From Phaeobacter piscinae (GTDB lineage Bacteria > Pseudomonadota > Alphaproteobacteria > Rhodobacterales > Rhodobacteraceae), in NCBI RefSeq assembly GCF_002407245.1, contig NZ_CP010681.1:3175001-3239000 (forward strand): 64,000 nt of DNA, in the 5' to 3' direction. The position numbers were made by a program, and so were the translations under genes. Below the pieces are notes generated by a model. It worked only from the letters and a program-made list of their open reading frames with translations. It ran no database searches and had not been told where the DNA came from. Below are positions 42,146 to 51,042 of the stretch, piece by piece. Within the stretch, counting starts at the first letter, position 1; each line of letters starts with the position of its first letter.

Positions 42146-43152
42146 AGCCCGGCACCGGAGAGACGGCCTGACATGCCCTTGGGTGGTACCTCGGCGCCGA
42201 GCGCGGCGGCGATGGTGGTCATATTGTGATCCAGCATCCCGACATAAGTGCCCTCATAGCTGCCATCCGCACCCATGGCGTCGGAGAACAATTCTCCGCC
42301 GATCCGGACCTCATGCCCCTGTGCGGCAGCGCCTTCGATCAGGGCGCGCACGGAACGATCCGAGACCGAGCTTTCGACGAAGACCGCGGAGACACCGCGC
42401 TCCACCAGCAGATCGACCAATTCGCCGATGCGGTTGAGGCCCGCCTCTGACTGGGTGGAGATGCCCTGAATGCCCAGAACCTCAAACCCGAAGTCACGCC
42501 CGAAGTAGCCAAAGGCATCATGTGCCGTGACCAATACGCGGTTTTCCTCAGGGACCTGGGCAAGAATCTCAGTTCCATAGGTGATCAGCTGATCCAGTTC
42601 CGCCAGATGCGCCGTAGCGTTGGCCGCAAACAGATCGGCCTGTTCCGGGCGCGCCTCGGTCAGCGCCGCCTGCACCTCTGCCACCATGTCCTTCCACAGG
42701 GCGGGTGTCATCCAGACGTGCGGATCGAATTTATCAGCATAGGTATCGTGACCACGCAGTTTGCCCTTGTCAAGCCCATCGGCAACCGCCACCACCGTCC
42801 GCTTGCGCGCCAGATCGTGGAAGAACTCCTCCATCTGCGCCTCAAGATACAGACCGTGCCAGAGCACCAGATCCGCGCGGGTCATCGCAACGATGTCGGA
42901 CCGCGTCTGGCGATAGGCATGCGGGTCCACCCCCGGCCCCATCAACGCGCGGACCTCAACGGCATCACCGCCAACCTGACGGGCGGCATCCGCAATCATG
43001 CCGGTTGTTGCCACCACTTTCAGGGGTGCCTCTGCCCGCGCCGGGCCAGCACCAAGCCCCCCAATAGGTAGCGCGATAAGCCCGGTAAGAGCCATCATAG
43101 CCGCCAGCATCATTCTGCGGGCCATCATTGGTGAGTTCAGTTGCAAACGCAT
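42142..43152 (-). CDS. sitA: Metal ABC transporter substrate-binding protein (SitA-like)
   Basis: From ATG 43152 (AAAGGACC upstream) it has 336 residues, beginning MRLQLNSPMMARRMM with a Sec signal that ends near ARAEA. The cluster A-I fold shows metal ligands His in VDPHAYRQ, His in FDPHVWMTP, Glu in VFVESSVSD and Asp in GMLDHN. There is no His-rich loop typical of ZnuA, so Mn(II) or Fe(II) rather than Zn is expected. Two Fur/Mur-like boxes lie upstream, agreeing with Mn/Fe regulation. First gene of sitABCD. Confidence 0.9.
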   Translation of the reverse strand: MRLQLNSPMMARRMMLAAMMALTGLIALPIGGLGAGPARAEAPLKVVATTGMIADAARQVGGDAVEVRALMGPGVDPHAYRQTRSDIVAMTRADLVLWHGLYLEAQMEEFFHDLARKRTVVAVADGLDKGKLRGHDTYADKFDPHVWMTPALWKDMVAEVQAALTEARPEQADLFAANATAHLAELDQLITYGTEILAQVPEENRVLVTAHDAFGYFGRDFGFEVLGIQGISTQSEAGLNRIGELVDLLVERGVSAVFVESSVSDRSVRALIEGAAAQGHEVRIGGELFSDAMGADGSYEGTYVGMLDHNMTTIAAALGAEVPPKGMSGRLSGAGL

Positions 43153-43215
43153 TGGGCAGGTCCTTTGGATACCATCTGCCCCAATAAGAGCACGGCGCGG
43201 CGCCCTGTCAATGCT

Positions 43216-43257
43216 AATGCGAATTATTCTCAATAATAAATGCGAATCGTTCTCAAT
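43216..43257. promoter_or_regulatory. Two tandem Fur/Mur-like operator boxes
   Basis: AATGCGAATTATTCTCAAT (43216-43234) and AATGCGAATCGTTCTCAAT (43239-43257) are direct copies with two differences and a 23-base repeat spacing (about two helical turns). Read on the minus strand each is TGAGAAT/TGAGAAC-N-ATTCGCA, a 7-1-7 Fur-type palindrome. They are 64-105 bases before sitA and 116-157 bases before deoC, so they probably control sitABCD and could touch deoC as well. Confidence 0.75.
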
Positions 43258-43372
43258 CTGAGTGAATTTTTGTCCAAACAGTCAAAAATTTACCCCCAAG
43301 ACGGCCCCGCTTGCTTGCCAAGACAGGGTGGTCGTGCGATTTTCGCACCGAACTCGAACGAGGATTCCCGGC

Positions 43373-44362
43373 ATGGAAAGCCAAATTGCAGAGCACACCG
43401 CGCAGCTGCCGCAGGTGGGCGAACCGCGTAACCCCGGCATGGAGCTGGATCTGGACTGGGCATTAGGGGTTGAGGCAAATACCTCCGCCATCGAACGCCG
43501 TTGCGCCACCCTGCCTGGTCGGCGCAGTGTGAAGAAAGACCATCAGGCGGCCTGGCTGCTGAAGGCGATCACCCTGATCGACCTGACCACGCTCTCCGGT
43601 GATGATACCGTCGGTCGGGTGCAGCGTCTATGCGCCAAGGCCCGTCAACCGGTACGTGCCGATCTGATGCAGGCGCTTGATATGGAGCCGATCACCACCG
43701 GGGCTGTCTGTGTTTATCACGACATGATCGAGACAGCCGTGGACGCGTTGGATGGCAGCGGTATTCCGGTTGCTGCGGTATCCACCGGCTTTCCCGGCGG
43801 GTTGTCACCGTTTCACCTCCGGCTGGCCGAAATCGAGGAAAGCGTGAAGGCAGGTGCCAAAGAGATCGACATTGTGATCTCCCGTCGTCACGTGCTGTCA
43901 GGCAACTGGCAGGCGCTCTATGATGAGATGAAAGCCTTCCGTGAGGCCTGTGGCGAGGCCCACGTCAAGGCCATCCTTGCCACTGGCGAGTTGGGCACAT
44001 TGCGCAATGTGGCGCGTGCGTCGCTGATCTGCATGATGGCTGGAGCTGACTTCATCAAGACCTCCACCGGCAAGGAAAGCGTTAACGCCACATTGCCAGT
44101 CAGCCTGGTGATGATCCGCACCATCCGTGACTATCACGAGCGCACCGGCTACCGTGTCGGCTACAAACCCGCTGGTGGGATTTCCAAGGCCAAAGACTCG
44201 TTGGTCTACCTATCGCTGATCAAGGAAGAGCTGGGGGATCGCTGGTTGCAGCCGGATCTGTTCCGCTTTGGCGCCTCGTCGCTGTTGGGCGATATCGAAC
44301 GGCAGCTCGAACACCATGTCACCGGCGCCTATTCCGCCGGCTACCGCCACGCGCTGGCCTAA
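43373..44362 (+). CDS. deoC: Deoxyribose-phosphate aldolase
   Basis: From ATG 43373 (AGGA upstream) it has 329 residues, a length typical of the longer DERA group. Schiff-base Lys is in DFIKTSTGKE; STGFPGGLSPFHLRLAEIEE and AGAKEIDIVISRR are other family motifs. It cleaves 2-deoxyribose-5-phosphate to acetaldehyde and glyceraldehyde-3-phosphate, in nucleoside breakdown. The following gene would oxidise the acetaldehyde. Confidence 0.95.
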   Translation: MESQIAEHTAQLPQVGEPRNPGMELDLDWALGVEANTSAIERRCATLPGRRSVKKDHQAAWLLKAITLIDLTTLSGDDTVGRVQRLCAKARQPVRADLMQALDMEPITTGAVCVYHDMIETAVDALDGSGIPVAAVSTGFPGGLSPFHLRLAEIEESVKAGAKEIDIVISRRHVLSGNWQALYDEMKAFREACGEAHVKAILATGELGTLRNVARASLICMMAGADFIKTSTGKESVNATLPVSLVMIRTIRDYHERTGYRVGYKPAGGISKAKDSLVYLSLIKEELGDRWLQPDLFRFGASSLLGDIERQLEHHVTGAYSAGYRHALA

Positions 44363-44448
44363 CATCCAGATGCCACCCCCGGACGCCCAAGGGCCTCCGG
44401 GCCGCTTCCCTCGCAAGGCAGGCGGCGACAGACCACAAGGCTCGACAC

Positions 44449-46785
44449 ATGACCATCAAAGAGATCTTCGACACCATGACTTATGGCCCCGCCCCCGAGA
44501 GTGCAGCCGAGGCGCTGGCCTGGCTGGTGGATCAGGGCGCCCGGTTCGGCCATTTCATCGACGGTGACTTCACAGCGCCCGGCGATGGGTTCGACAGTAA
44601 GAACCCCGCCACGGGTGAGGTTCTGGCCACTTTGAGCCAGGCCAGCCAATCCGATGTGGATGGCGCCGTTGCTGCTGCGCGCAAGGCGCAGGGCAAATGG
44701 GCCGCCCTTGGTGGCGCCGGGCGCGCGCGCTACCTCTATGCAATTGCACGTCTGATGCAGAAACACGCGCGCCTGTTTGCGGTTCTGGAAACGCTTGATA
44801 ACGGCAAGCCGATCCGCGAGAGCCGAGACATTGACGTCCCCCTGGCACAGCGGCATTTCTACTATCACGCCGGTATGGCCCAGCTGATGGAAAGCGAACT
44901 GCCCGACCGTGAGGCATTGGGCGTTTGCGGTCAGATCATCCCCTGGAATTTCCCGCTGCTGATGCTGGCGTGGAAAGTGGCACCCGCCATAGCCATGGGC
45001 AACACCGTGGTGCTGAAGCCTGCGGAATATACCTCCCTCACCGCGTTGCTGTTTGCAGATATCTGTCGTCAGGCGGGTCTGCCCAAAGGTGTTGTGAATA
45101 TCGTCACCGGCGACGGCGCCGTGGGGGAAATGATCGTTGGCGCAGACGTCGATAAAATCGCCTTTACCGGCTCTACCGCTGTGGGTCGCCGTATCCGCGA
45201 AGCCACCGCAGGCAGCGGCAAGGCGCTGACCCTGGAGCTGGGCGGCAAATCGCCCTACATCGTGTTTGACGATGCAGACATTGATTCCGCGATCGAAGGT
45301 CTGGTCGATGCGATCTGGTTCAATCAGGGCCAGGTCTGCTGTGCCGGCTCACGCCTGCTGGTGCAGGAAGGCATCGCCGAGCGTTTCCACCGGAAGCTGC
45401 GCACACGCATGGACAAGCTGCGCATCGGCAACCCGCTGGACAAGAGCATTGATGTCGGAGCCATCGTGGATCCGGTTCAGCTGACCACCATCAGCGAGAT
45501 GGTCGCGGCCAATACTGCGGGCCGCATGCATCAGGCACAGGTCGCTGTGCCGGAACGCGGCTGTTTCTACCCGCCGACGCTGATTGAAGGGCTGGCCCCC
45601 TCTGACGCGCTGATGCAGGAAGAGATTTTTGGCCCGGTTCTGGTCTCCACCACGTTCCGCACTCCTTCCGAAGCCGTCGAGCTGGCCAACAACACCCGCT
45701 ACGGGCTGGCTGCGACCCTGTGGACTGAGAATGTCAATCTGGCGCTGGATATAGCGCCAAAACTGGTTGCGGGTGTGGTCTGGGTTAATGCAACCAACCT
45801 CTTTGATGCGGCGGCCGGTTTTGGTGGCACCCGCGAAAGCGGCTTTGGCCGCGAAGGTGGCTGGGAAGGGCTCAGTGCCTACACCAAACCAAAGGCCAAG
45901 ACCAAAGCGCTGGAGAAGGTCACAGGTTTCAGCGGCGAGGGTGCGCCGGTTGACGCGGTGGATCGCACCGCAAAGCTGTATGTTGGCGGCAAGCAGGCCC
46001 GTCCGGATGGCGGGTATTCCAAGGCCGTACACGCAAAATCGGGCGCGCTGCTCGGCCACGTCGGGCTTGGCAACCGCAAGGATGTGCGCAACGCCGTGGA
46101 GGCCGCAGCGGGCGCAAAAGCGTGGTCCAAAACCACCGGCCACCTGCGGGCTCAGATCCTTTACTATATCGGGGAGAACCTGTCGGCGCGGGCCAGCGAA
46201 TTTGCGGATCGTATCGACCGGATGACCGGCAAATCGCAGGGCGCGCAGGAGGTCGAGGCCTCAATCCAGCGCCTGTTCACTGCTGCTGCCTGGGCCGACA
46301 AATATGACGGTCAGGCGCATGGGGTGCCGATCCGCGGTGTGGCACTGGCAATGAAGGAACCAGTCGGCGTAATCGGCGCGCTCTGCGCGGATGAAGCTCC
46401 CCTGCTGGGTCTGGTGTCGGTGATGGCACCGGCGATTGCCATGGGCAACCGCATGGTTCTGGCCGCCTCCGAGGCCTATCCGCTGGCCGCCACCGATTTC
46501 TATCAGGTGCTGGACACATCCGATTTGCCCGGCGGTGTCGTCAACATTCTGACCGGTCGTCACTCCGAGCTGGCCGAGCCACTGGCTGCCCATCTCAACG
46601 TCGATGCGGTCTGGAGCTTCTCCTCTTCGGATCTCTCCTCCATGATCGAAGCGGCTTCGGCTGGCAACCTGAAGCGCACCTGGGTCAACAACGGTCGGGC
46701 GCTGGACTGGTCTGCCGATCACAGCCGCCGGTTCCTTGAGGCCGCAACAGAAGTGAAAAACATCTGGATTCCCTACGGCGAATAA
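44449..46785 (+). CDS. ALDH16-type two-domain aldehyde dehydrogenase
   Basis: This 778-residue protein contains two ALDH units. The first (about 35-495) is complete: PWNFPLLMLAWKVAPA, LELGGKSPYIVFDDAD, catalytic Cys297 in NQGQVCCAGSR and EEIFGPVL. The second (about 505-778) is shorter, with the NAD-domain segments EPVGVIGALCADEAPLL and GNRMVLAASEAYPLA but no catalytic Cys region. This is the ALDH16 layout. It follows deoC by 86 bases and would oxidise acetaldehyde to acetate. A strong terminator follows. Confidence 0.93.
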   Translation: MTIKEIFDTMTYGPAPESAAEALAWLVDQGARFGHFIDGDFTAPGDGFDSKNPATGEVLATLSQASQSDVDGAVAAARKAQGKWAALGGAGRARYLYAIARLMQKHARLFAVLETLDNGKPIRESRDIDVPLAQRHFYYHAGMAQLMESELPDREALGVCGQIIPWNFPLLMLAWKVAPAIAMGNTVVLKPAEYTSLTALLFADICRQAGLPKGVVNIVTGDGAVGEMIVGADVDKIAFTGSTAVGRRIREATAGSGKALTLELGGKSPYIVFDDADIDSAIEGLVDAIWFNQGQVCCAGSRLLVQEGIAERFHRKLRTRMDKLRIGNPLDKSIDVGAIVDPVQLTTISEMVAANTAGRMHQAQVAVPERGCFYPPTLIEGLAPSDALMQEEIFGPVLVSTTFRTPSEAVELANNTRYGLAATLWTENVNLALDIAPKLVAGVVWVNATNLFDAAAGFGGTRESGFGREGGWEGLSAYTKPKAKTKALEKVTGFSGEGAPVDAVDRTAKLYVGGKQARPDGGYSKAVHAKSGALLGHVGLGNRKDVRNAVEAAAGAKAWSKTTGHLRAQILYYIGENLSARASEFADRIDRMTGKSQGAQEVEASIQRLFTAAAWADKYDGQAHGVPIRGVALAMKEPVGVIGALCADEAPLLGLVSVMAPAIAMGNRMVLAASEAYPLAATDFYQVLDTSDLPGGVVNILTGRHSELAEPLAAHLNVDAVWSFSSSDLSSMIEAASAGNLKRTWVNNGRALDWSADHSRRFLEAATEVKNIWIPYGE

Positions 46786-46826
46786 ACCGATTGGGGCAGC
46801 TATGGCTGCTTCGATCACATCCAGCA

Positions 46827-46864
46827 AAAAGGGCGCGACCAGAGATGGTCGCGCCCTTTTCCGT
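46827..46864. terminator. Bidirectional terminator between ALDH16 and the M16 gene
   Basis: AAAAGGGCGCGACC / GGTCGCGCCCTTTT (14 bp) with loop AGAGAT; on the plus strand it ends with TTTTCCG and on the minus strand with TTTTTGCTGG. It serves both convergent genes. Confidence 0.9.
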
Positions 46865-46885
46865 TTGATCGGCTCTGCGCTGATC

Positions 46886-48205
46886 TCAATTGGTGGATTG
46901 CAAACCTTCCGGTCGACCAACCACGATGAAATGCAGCTGGTCCGGCAATAGGATTTCGCTGGCCACCTTGTTGATTTCTTCCAGTGTGACAGCGTTCACC
47001 TTGTCATTGCGGGTGGCTACGTAATCAATGGGCAGATCATCCATCTGCATCCCCGCCAGAATCGACGCGATGCGGCTATTGCCGTCGAAACGCAACGGAT
47101 ACGCGCCAGTCAGATAGGTTTTGGCGTCTTCCAGCTCTTTCTCTGTCACGCCTTCAGCTGCCAGTTTTGCCCATTCCGTCTGGATGACCTCAACCGTTTC
47201 GGCAATCTTGCCGTTGGCCGACGCGACCGAACCCATGTAGACGGCCCCCAGATCACGCGGCACCAGATAGCTGTAGACGCCATAGGTCAGGCCGCGTTTT
47301 TCGCGCACTTCCGACATCAGGCGACTGTCAAAAGACCCGCCGCCAAGGATCTGGTTCAACAGGTAGGCTGCGAAATACCGCGGGTCGTCGCGCTCGATCC
47401 CGGCATGCCCAAACAGAGCCACGGATTGCGGTGTGTCATAGTCAACAACAGTCACACCACCCTCAATGGTGACCTCCGCCGGTCCCGGGATTGGCGCCCC
47501 TGCGTCTGGCAAATCGCCCAGCAAAGTATCCAGCAGCGCCCCCAACTCAGCCTCAGTGATATCCCCAACCGCCCCAACATAGAGCCGATCACGGGCAAAC
47601 ACCGCATCATGGGCATCGAACATATCCTGACGGGTGAGCGCGGTAACGCTTTCGATGGTGCCGTTGCCTTCGGTGCCATAGGGGTGATCGCCAAAGGCCA
47701 TCTGCGAAAACACCCGCCCTGCGATATCGTTGGGATCCTTGGCATCAGCGCGCAGACCGGCCAGAACCTGAGCGCGCACCCGGTCCAGCGCATCCTGATC
47801 AAAGCGTGGCTCATGGATGGTCTGGCGCAGCAGATCAACGGCCTGATCGCGGTTCTCGCTCAGAAACTGCGCTGAGATCGACACCGTGTCCTTATCCGCA
47901 TCATAGGAAAACCCGGCAGCCAGGCTTTCGACTGTGCGGGCGTAGTCCTGCGCAGCCAGCGGCCCGGCCCCCTCCTCAAGCAGCCCCGCCATCAGATAAG
48001 TCGCGCCACGTTTGCCCGGCTTGTCGAGCGACGTGCCGCCGCGAAAGCGCAGCTCCAGCGCAGTGAAGGGAATGCTGTGATCTTCGACCAGCCATGCGGT
48101 TATGCCGCCGGGAGAGGTCACCTCTTTGATCTTCACCTCTGCCCAGACCGGCAGGGCGAAGAAACAGGCGGCCAATGCGGCCGTGACAAGCTTTAGCGCC
48201 TTCAT
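46886..48205 (-). CDS. M16-family peptidase-like protein, non-catalytic partner
   Basis: This 439-residue protein has a Sec signal (FFALPVWAE) and two M16 domains. At the zinc site the HxxEH sequence is replaced by YLMAGLLEEG, so it is probably inactive. It keeps the substrate-side Arg/Tyr motif REKRGLTYGVYS. In the M16B group an active and an inactive chain form a heterodimer; its partner is encoded just upstream with ATGA overlap (48202-48205). Periplasmic peptide degradation is inferred. Confidence 0.9.
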   Translation of the reverse strand: MKALKLVTAALAACFFALPVWAEVKIKEVTSPGGITAWLVEDHSIPFTALELRFRGGTSLDKPGKRGATYLMAGLLEEGAGPLAAQDYARTVESLAAGFSYDADKDTVSISAQFLSENRDQAVDLLRQTIHEPRFDQDALDRVRAQVLAGLRADAKDPNDIAGRVFSQMAFGDHPYGTEGNGTIESVTALTRQDMFDAHDAVFARDRLYVGAVGDITEAELGALLDTLLGDLPDAGAPIPGPAEVTIEGGVTVVDYDTPQSVALFGHAGIERDDPRYFAAYLLNQILGGGSFDSRLMSEVREKRGLTYGVYSYLVPRDLGAVYMGSVASANGKIAETVEVIQTEWAKLAAEGVTEKELEDAKTYLTGAYPLRFDGNSRIASILAGMQMDDLPIDYVATRNDKVNAVTLEEINKVASEILLPDQLHFIVVGRPEGLQSTN

Positions 48206-49626
48206 TGGCTTACCTCTTCGTCTCGCATCATCCAGCCGGTGACCGATACCTCCGGCCGCAACACCTCGCGGGCGACGGCGATGATTTCATCTGCGGTGAT
48301 GGATTGCAGGATACGCGGCCAAGCCTGCACATCCTCAACTGTCAGACCCGACGCAAGCGCCCGTCCATAGCGGTTGGCAATTCCGTCGACGTTGTCGCGG
48401 GCGTAGATTTCTGCGGCCCGCAGTTGCAGTTTGATTCGCTCCAGCTGCGCCTCATCAACGCCGTCTTCCAGAAACCGGGTAAAGGTGGCATCCAGCGCGG
48501 CCTCGGCCTCCTCAAGGCTCACATCAGCCCCGGGCACGACCAGAAAATCAAAGGTCGTGTCATCCAGAGACACGTCGGAGTAAAACACACCGGTGTAGAC
48601 CGCCACCTGCTGATCAAACTGCAGCGCGTTGGTCAGGTAAGAGGTGCTGCCACCGCCCAAGAGTTCAGCCAGAAGATAGAGCGCCGCTGCGCGTTCTTGC
48701 GCACCTTTGTCACGTTCCGGCGCCAGATAGGAGCGCTGAACAAACGGCTGCGCCACGCGCGGGTCTTTGAAGACAATGCGACGGGCGGCGGTCTGCGGCG
48801 GCTCCTTGCTGCGAACCCGTTCCGGCAGATCCGGGTTGGCCGGGATCTGCCCATAGGTCTCCTCGGCAAGGCGACGCACCTCCTCCGGATCAACGTCACC
48901 GGAGACAACCAAAATCGCATTGTTCGGCGCGTAATAGGTTCCGTAGAACGAGAGCGCATCCGCCATGTCCAGCTCTTCCATCTCATGACGCCAGCCAATA
49001 ATGGGCTGGCCATACCGATGGTTGAGATATTGCGCGGCGTTCAACTGCTCACGAAACAGCGCCCGCGGCTCGCTGTCCGTGCGCTGGTTACGCTCTTCCA
49101 GAATGACCTCCCGCTCGGTCTCGATATCCTGCTCGGTGAGGCGGATGTTGACCATCCGGTCGCTTTCCATCTGCATCATCAGCCCCAGGCGGTCCGCCGC
49201 GACACGCTGGAAATACGCCGTGTAGTCATAGCTGGTGAAGGCGTTGTCCCGGCCGCCGTTTGCAGCAACGGTGGCCGAAAGTTCCCCTGCCTCCAACTTA
49301 TCAGTGGCCTTGAACAGCAAATGTTCCAGAAAATGTGCAACACCGGACTGGCCGACAGGTTCATCGGCGGAGCCTGCACGGTACCAGACCATATGCTGCA
49401 CGACAGGCGCGCGGTGGTCTTCGATCACCACGACCTGCATCCCGTTATCAAGGACAAAGCTGGTGACCATATCACTCGCTTCGGATTGAGCGGCAGTGTC
49501 TTGCGCCTGTGCGCCCTGAACCAGGCCTGACGCCGTCAAACCAGCGCTGTCCAGAGCAGCAAGGGCCGCGACAAAGGCGGTGGCCCGGGTGATCCGCCGG
49601 ATCACAGGCTTCATAGGGGGGATCAT
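48202..49626 (-). CDS. M16-family zinc peptidase, catalytic partner
   Basis: This 474-residue protein has a signal peptide (basic start, then about residues 16-42) and zinc motif H98-F-L-E-H102 with the downstream Glu in ETEREVILEERNQR. AAGGAGATC precedes the ATG at 49626. It lacks the R/Y motif that the partner retains. Together they resemble bacterial M16B heterodimers such as those of Sphingomonas. They belong to the lspA-DUF3035 cluster. Confidence 0.92.
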   Translation of the reverse strand: MIPPMKPVIRRITRATAFVAALAALDSAGLTASGLVQGAQAQDTAAQSEASDMVTSFVLDNGMQVVVIEDHRAPVVQHMVWYRAGSADEPVGQSGVAHFLEHLLFKATDKLEAGELSATVAANGGRDNAFTSYDYTAYFQRVAADRLGLMMQMESDRMVNIRLTEQDIETEREVILEERNQRTDSEPRALFREQLNAAQYLNHRYGQPIIGWRHEMEELDMADALSFYGTYYAPNNAILVVSGDVDPEEVRRLAEETYGQIPANPDLPERVRSKEPPQTAARRIVFKDPRVAQPFVQRSYLAPERDKGAQERAAALYLLAELLGGGSTSYLTNALQFDQQVAVYTGVFYSDVSLDDTTFDFLVVPGADVSLEEAEAALDATFTRFLEDGVDEAQLERIKLQLRAAEIYARDNVDGIANRYGRALASGLTVEDVQAWPRILQSITADEIIAVAREVLRPEVSVTGWMMRDEEVSQ

Positions 49627-49919
49627 TCGGTGATCTCCTTTTTGCGGTGCGCCACCGGCACCACAAGCACCGGTCGCGTCAAAATAGACTCATGCAGCCG
49701 GTCAGATCCCGCAGCCTGCCCTGACGGGCGATGCAGCGCGACCCGGTCCGTGTGGCCTGCGGTGCAACAGAAACAAGTCCGATCCAGCAACATATCAATG
49801 GCAATCAGCCCGAAAACCGAGCCAACATCGCTAACGTCAAACTACGCTCTAGAGGGGCATGTGCAAGGGAAATGGCGTTTTTGTGATCGCCCGGCGCCGC
49901 TGGTACGGCCTGTTCGGCG

Positions 49920-50435
49920 TTACTCTGCCGGTGGGGCTGACGGTGTCTCAAAACCCGCACGGCGGAAAACTTCGCTGACCTGATCCGGCGCGATGGCCTC
50001 GCGCTTGTACGCCTCTTGATAGCGATCGACCGGGAACAGTTTGAACCGCGCGGTGCGGTTTTCACGCTTGCGTTTCTTCGCATCGCGCACCGCGAGATCC
50101 GCGCGGACGTCGGGGTCGACGCCATAGCGGCTCACGGCGGTGACCAATGCGCCGTCGCTGGCGGGAATGCCCTCACCGGGCACCAGCGCAGCCGGGTTGC
50201 CGCCAAGCACGGCGACGGCTTCACCCTTGGGGTTGCGGTCGGTGAGATTGGCCGCGCCGGGTGTGGGCTGCGGCAGCGTCTGATAGCTGGTCGGCTCGGC
50301 CAGTGGCTTGGCGGGCAGGACCATGAATTCATCCGGGCCGGTTCCGGCCGGGCGCAGATCGCGCAACCCTTTTTGCCCGCAAGCAGATACGGCCAGCGCG
50401 CCCATCAGAACAATCACACCAAAAGGGATCCGCAT
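49920..50435 (-). CDS. DUF3035 lipoprotein
   Basis: This 171-residue protein has a lipobox (AVSAC, Cys19) and the DUF3035 pattern GPDEFMVLPAKPLAEPTSYQTLPQP. It is a small outer-membrane-attached or periplasmic lipoprotein of unknown role, recurrent downstream of lspA in Rhodobacteraceae. The C-terminal part is basic (KKRKREN). Confidence 0.82.
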   Translation of the reverse strand: MRIPFGVIVLMGALAVSACGQKGLRDLRPAGTGPDEFMVLPAKPLAEPTSYQTLPQPTPGAANLTDRNPKGEAVAVLGGNPAALVPGEGIPASDGALVTAVSRYGVDPDVRADLAVRDAKKRKRENRTARFKLFPVDRYQEAYKREAIAPDQVSEVFRRAGFETPSAPPAE

Positions 50436-50488
50436 GACCCGTTACTCCTGCCTGTTTGAGCCGCTTTTATCGCATTTCCCCAGCGAGG

Positions 50489-50971
50489 TCACGCAGGGTT
50501 TTTCTGCCGCCCATCAAATAGGATCAAGCCGGCCGCACCCGCAAAGATGAAGATGTCCGCCACGTTGAAGACAAAGGGATTGTTGATACCGCAGCAGGAC
50601 ATATTGAGAAAGTCCAGCACATACCCGTAAAGCAGTCTGTCCACCACATTGCCAAGCGCGCCGCCGATCACCAAACCGGCTGATAGCTGCATCATGCGCG
50701 CATTGGCAGGCAGCCGCGCGATCCAGACCACCAGCACCACGCAGATCACAAGTGACAGAGCAATAAGAACCCATCGCGTAGTATCGGTCCCACCGCCGAA
50801 CAGACCAAAATTGATGCCGGTATTCTCGCCATAGCGAAACCGCAGCAGCGGTGGCAGCACATCAATGCCGCCGCGATTGGCCACATCCATGACCCGCACC
50901 ACCAGATATTTGCTGATCTGATCGGCAAGCAGCGCCAGTATCGCGGCCCAGATCATCACTTTGGCTCGCAT
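50489..50971 (-). CDS. lspA: Lipoprotein signal peptidase (signal peptidase II)
   Basis: This 160-residue protein has four transmembrane helices. Catalytic aspartates appear in GNVVDRLLYGYVLDF and FNVADIFIFAGA. It cleaves prolipoprotein signal peptides after lipid attachment. It is followed by a lipoprotein (DUF3035). Confidence 0.96.
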   Translation of the reverse strand: MRAKVMIWAAILALLADQISKYLVVRVMDVANRGGIDVLPPLLRFRYGENTGINFGLFGGGTDTTRWVLIALSLVICVVLVVWIARLPANARMMQLSAGLVIGGALGNVVDRLLYGYVLDFLNMSCCGINNPFVFNVADIFIFAGAAGLILFDGRQKNPA

Positions 50972-51003
50972 TGTACGGCCCCCTTTGCCCGGAATTTGAG
51001 GCG

Positions 51004-51029
51004 AGATCGGGCCAAACCCGGCCCGATCT
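51004..51029 (-). terminator. Stem-loop after purH, weak terminator-like
   Basis: AGATCGGGCC / GGCCCGATCT (10 bp) with loop AAACCC, 14 bases past the purH stop. No U-tract follows on the minus strand, so readthrough to lspA is possible. Confidence 0.4.
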
Positions 51030-51042
51030 GCGTTAGCCGCGT

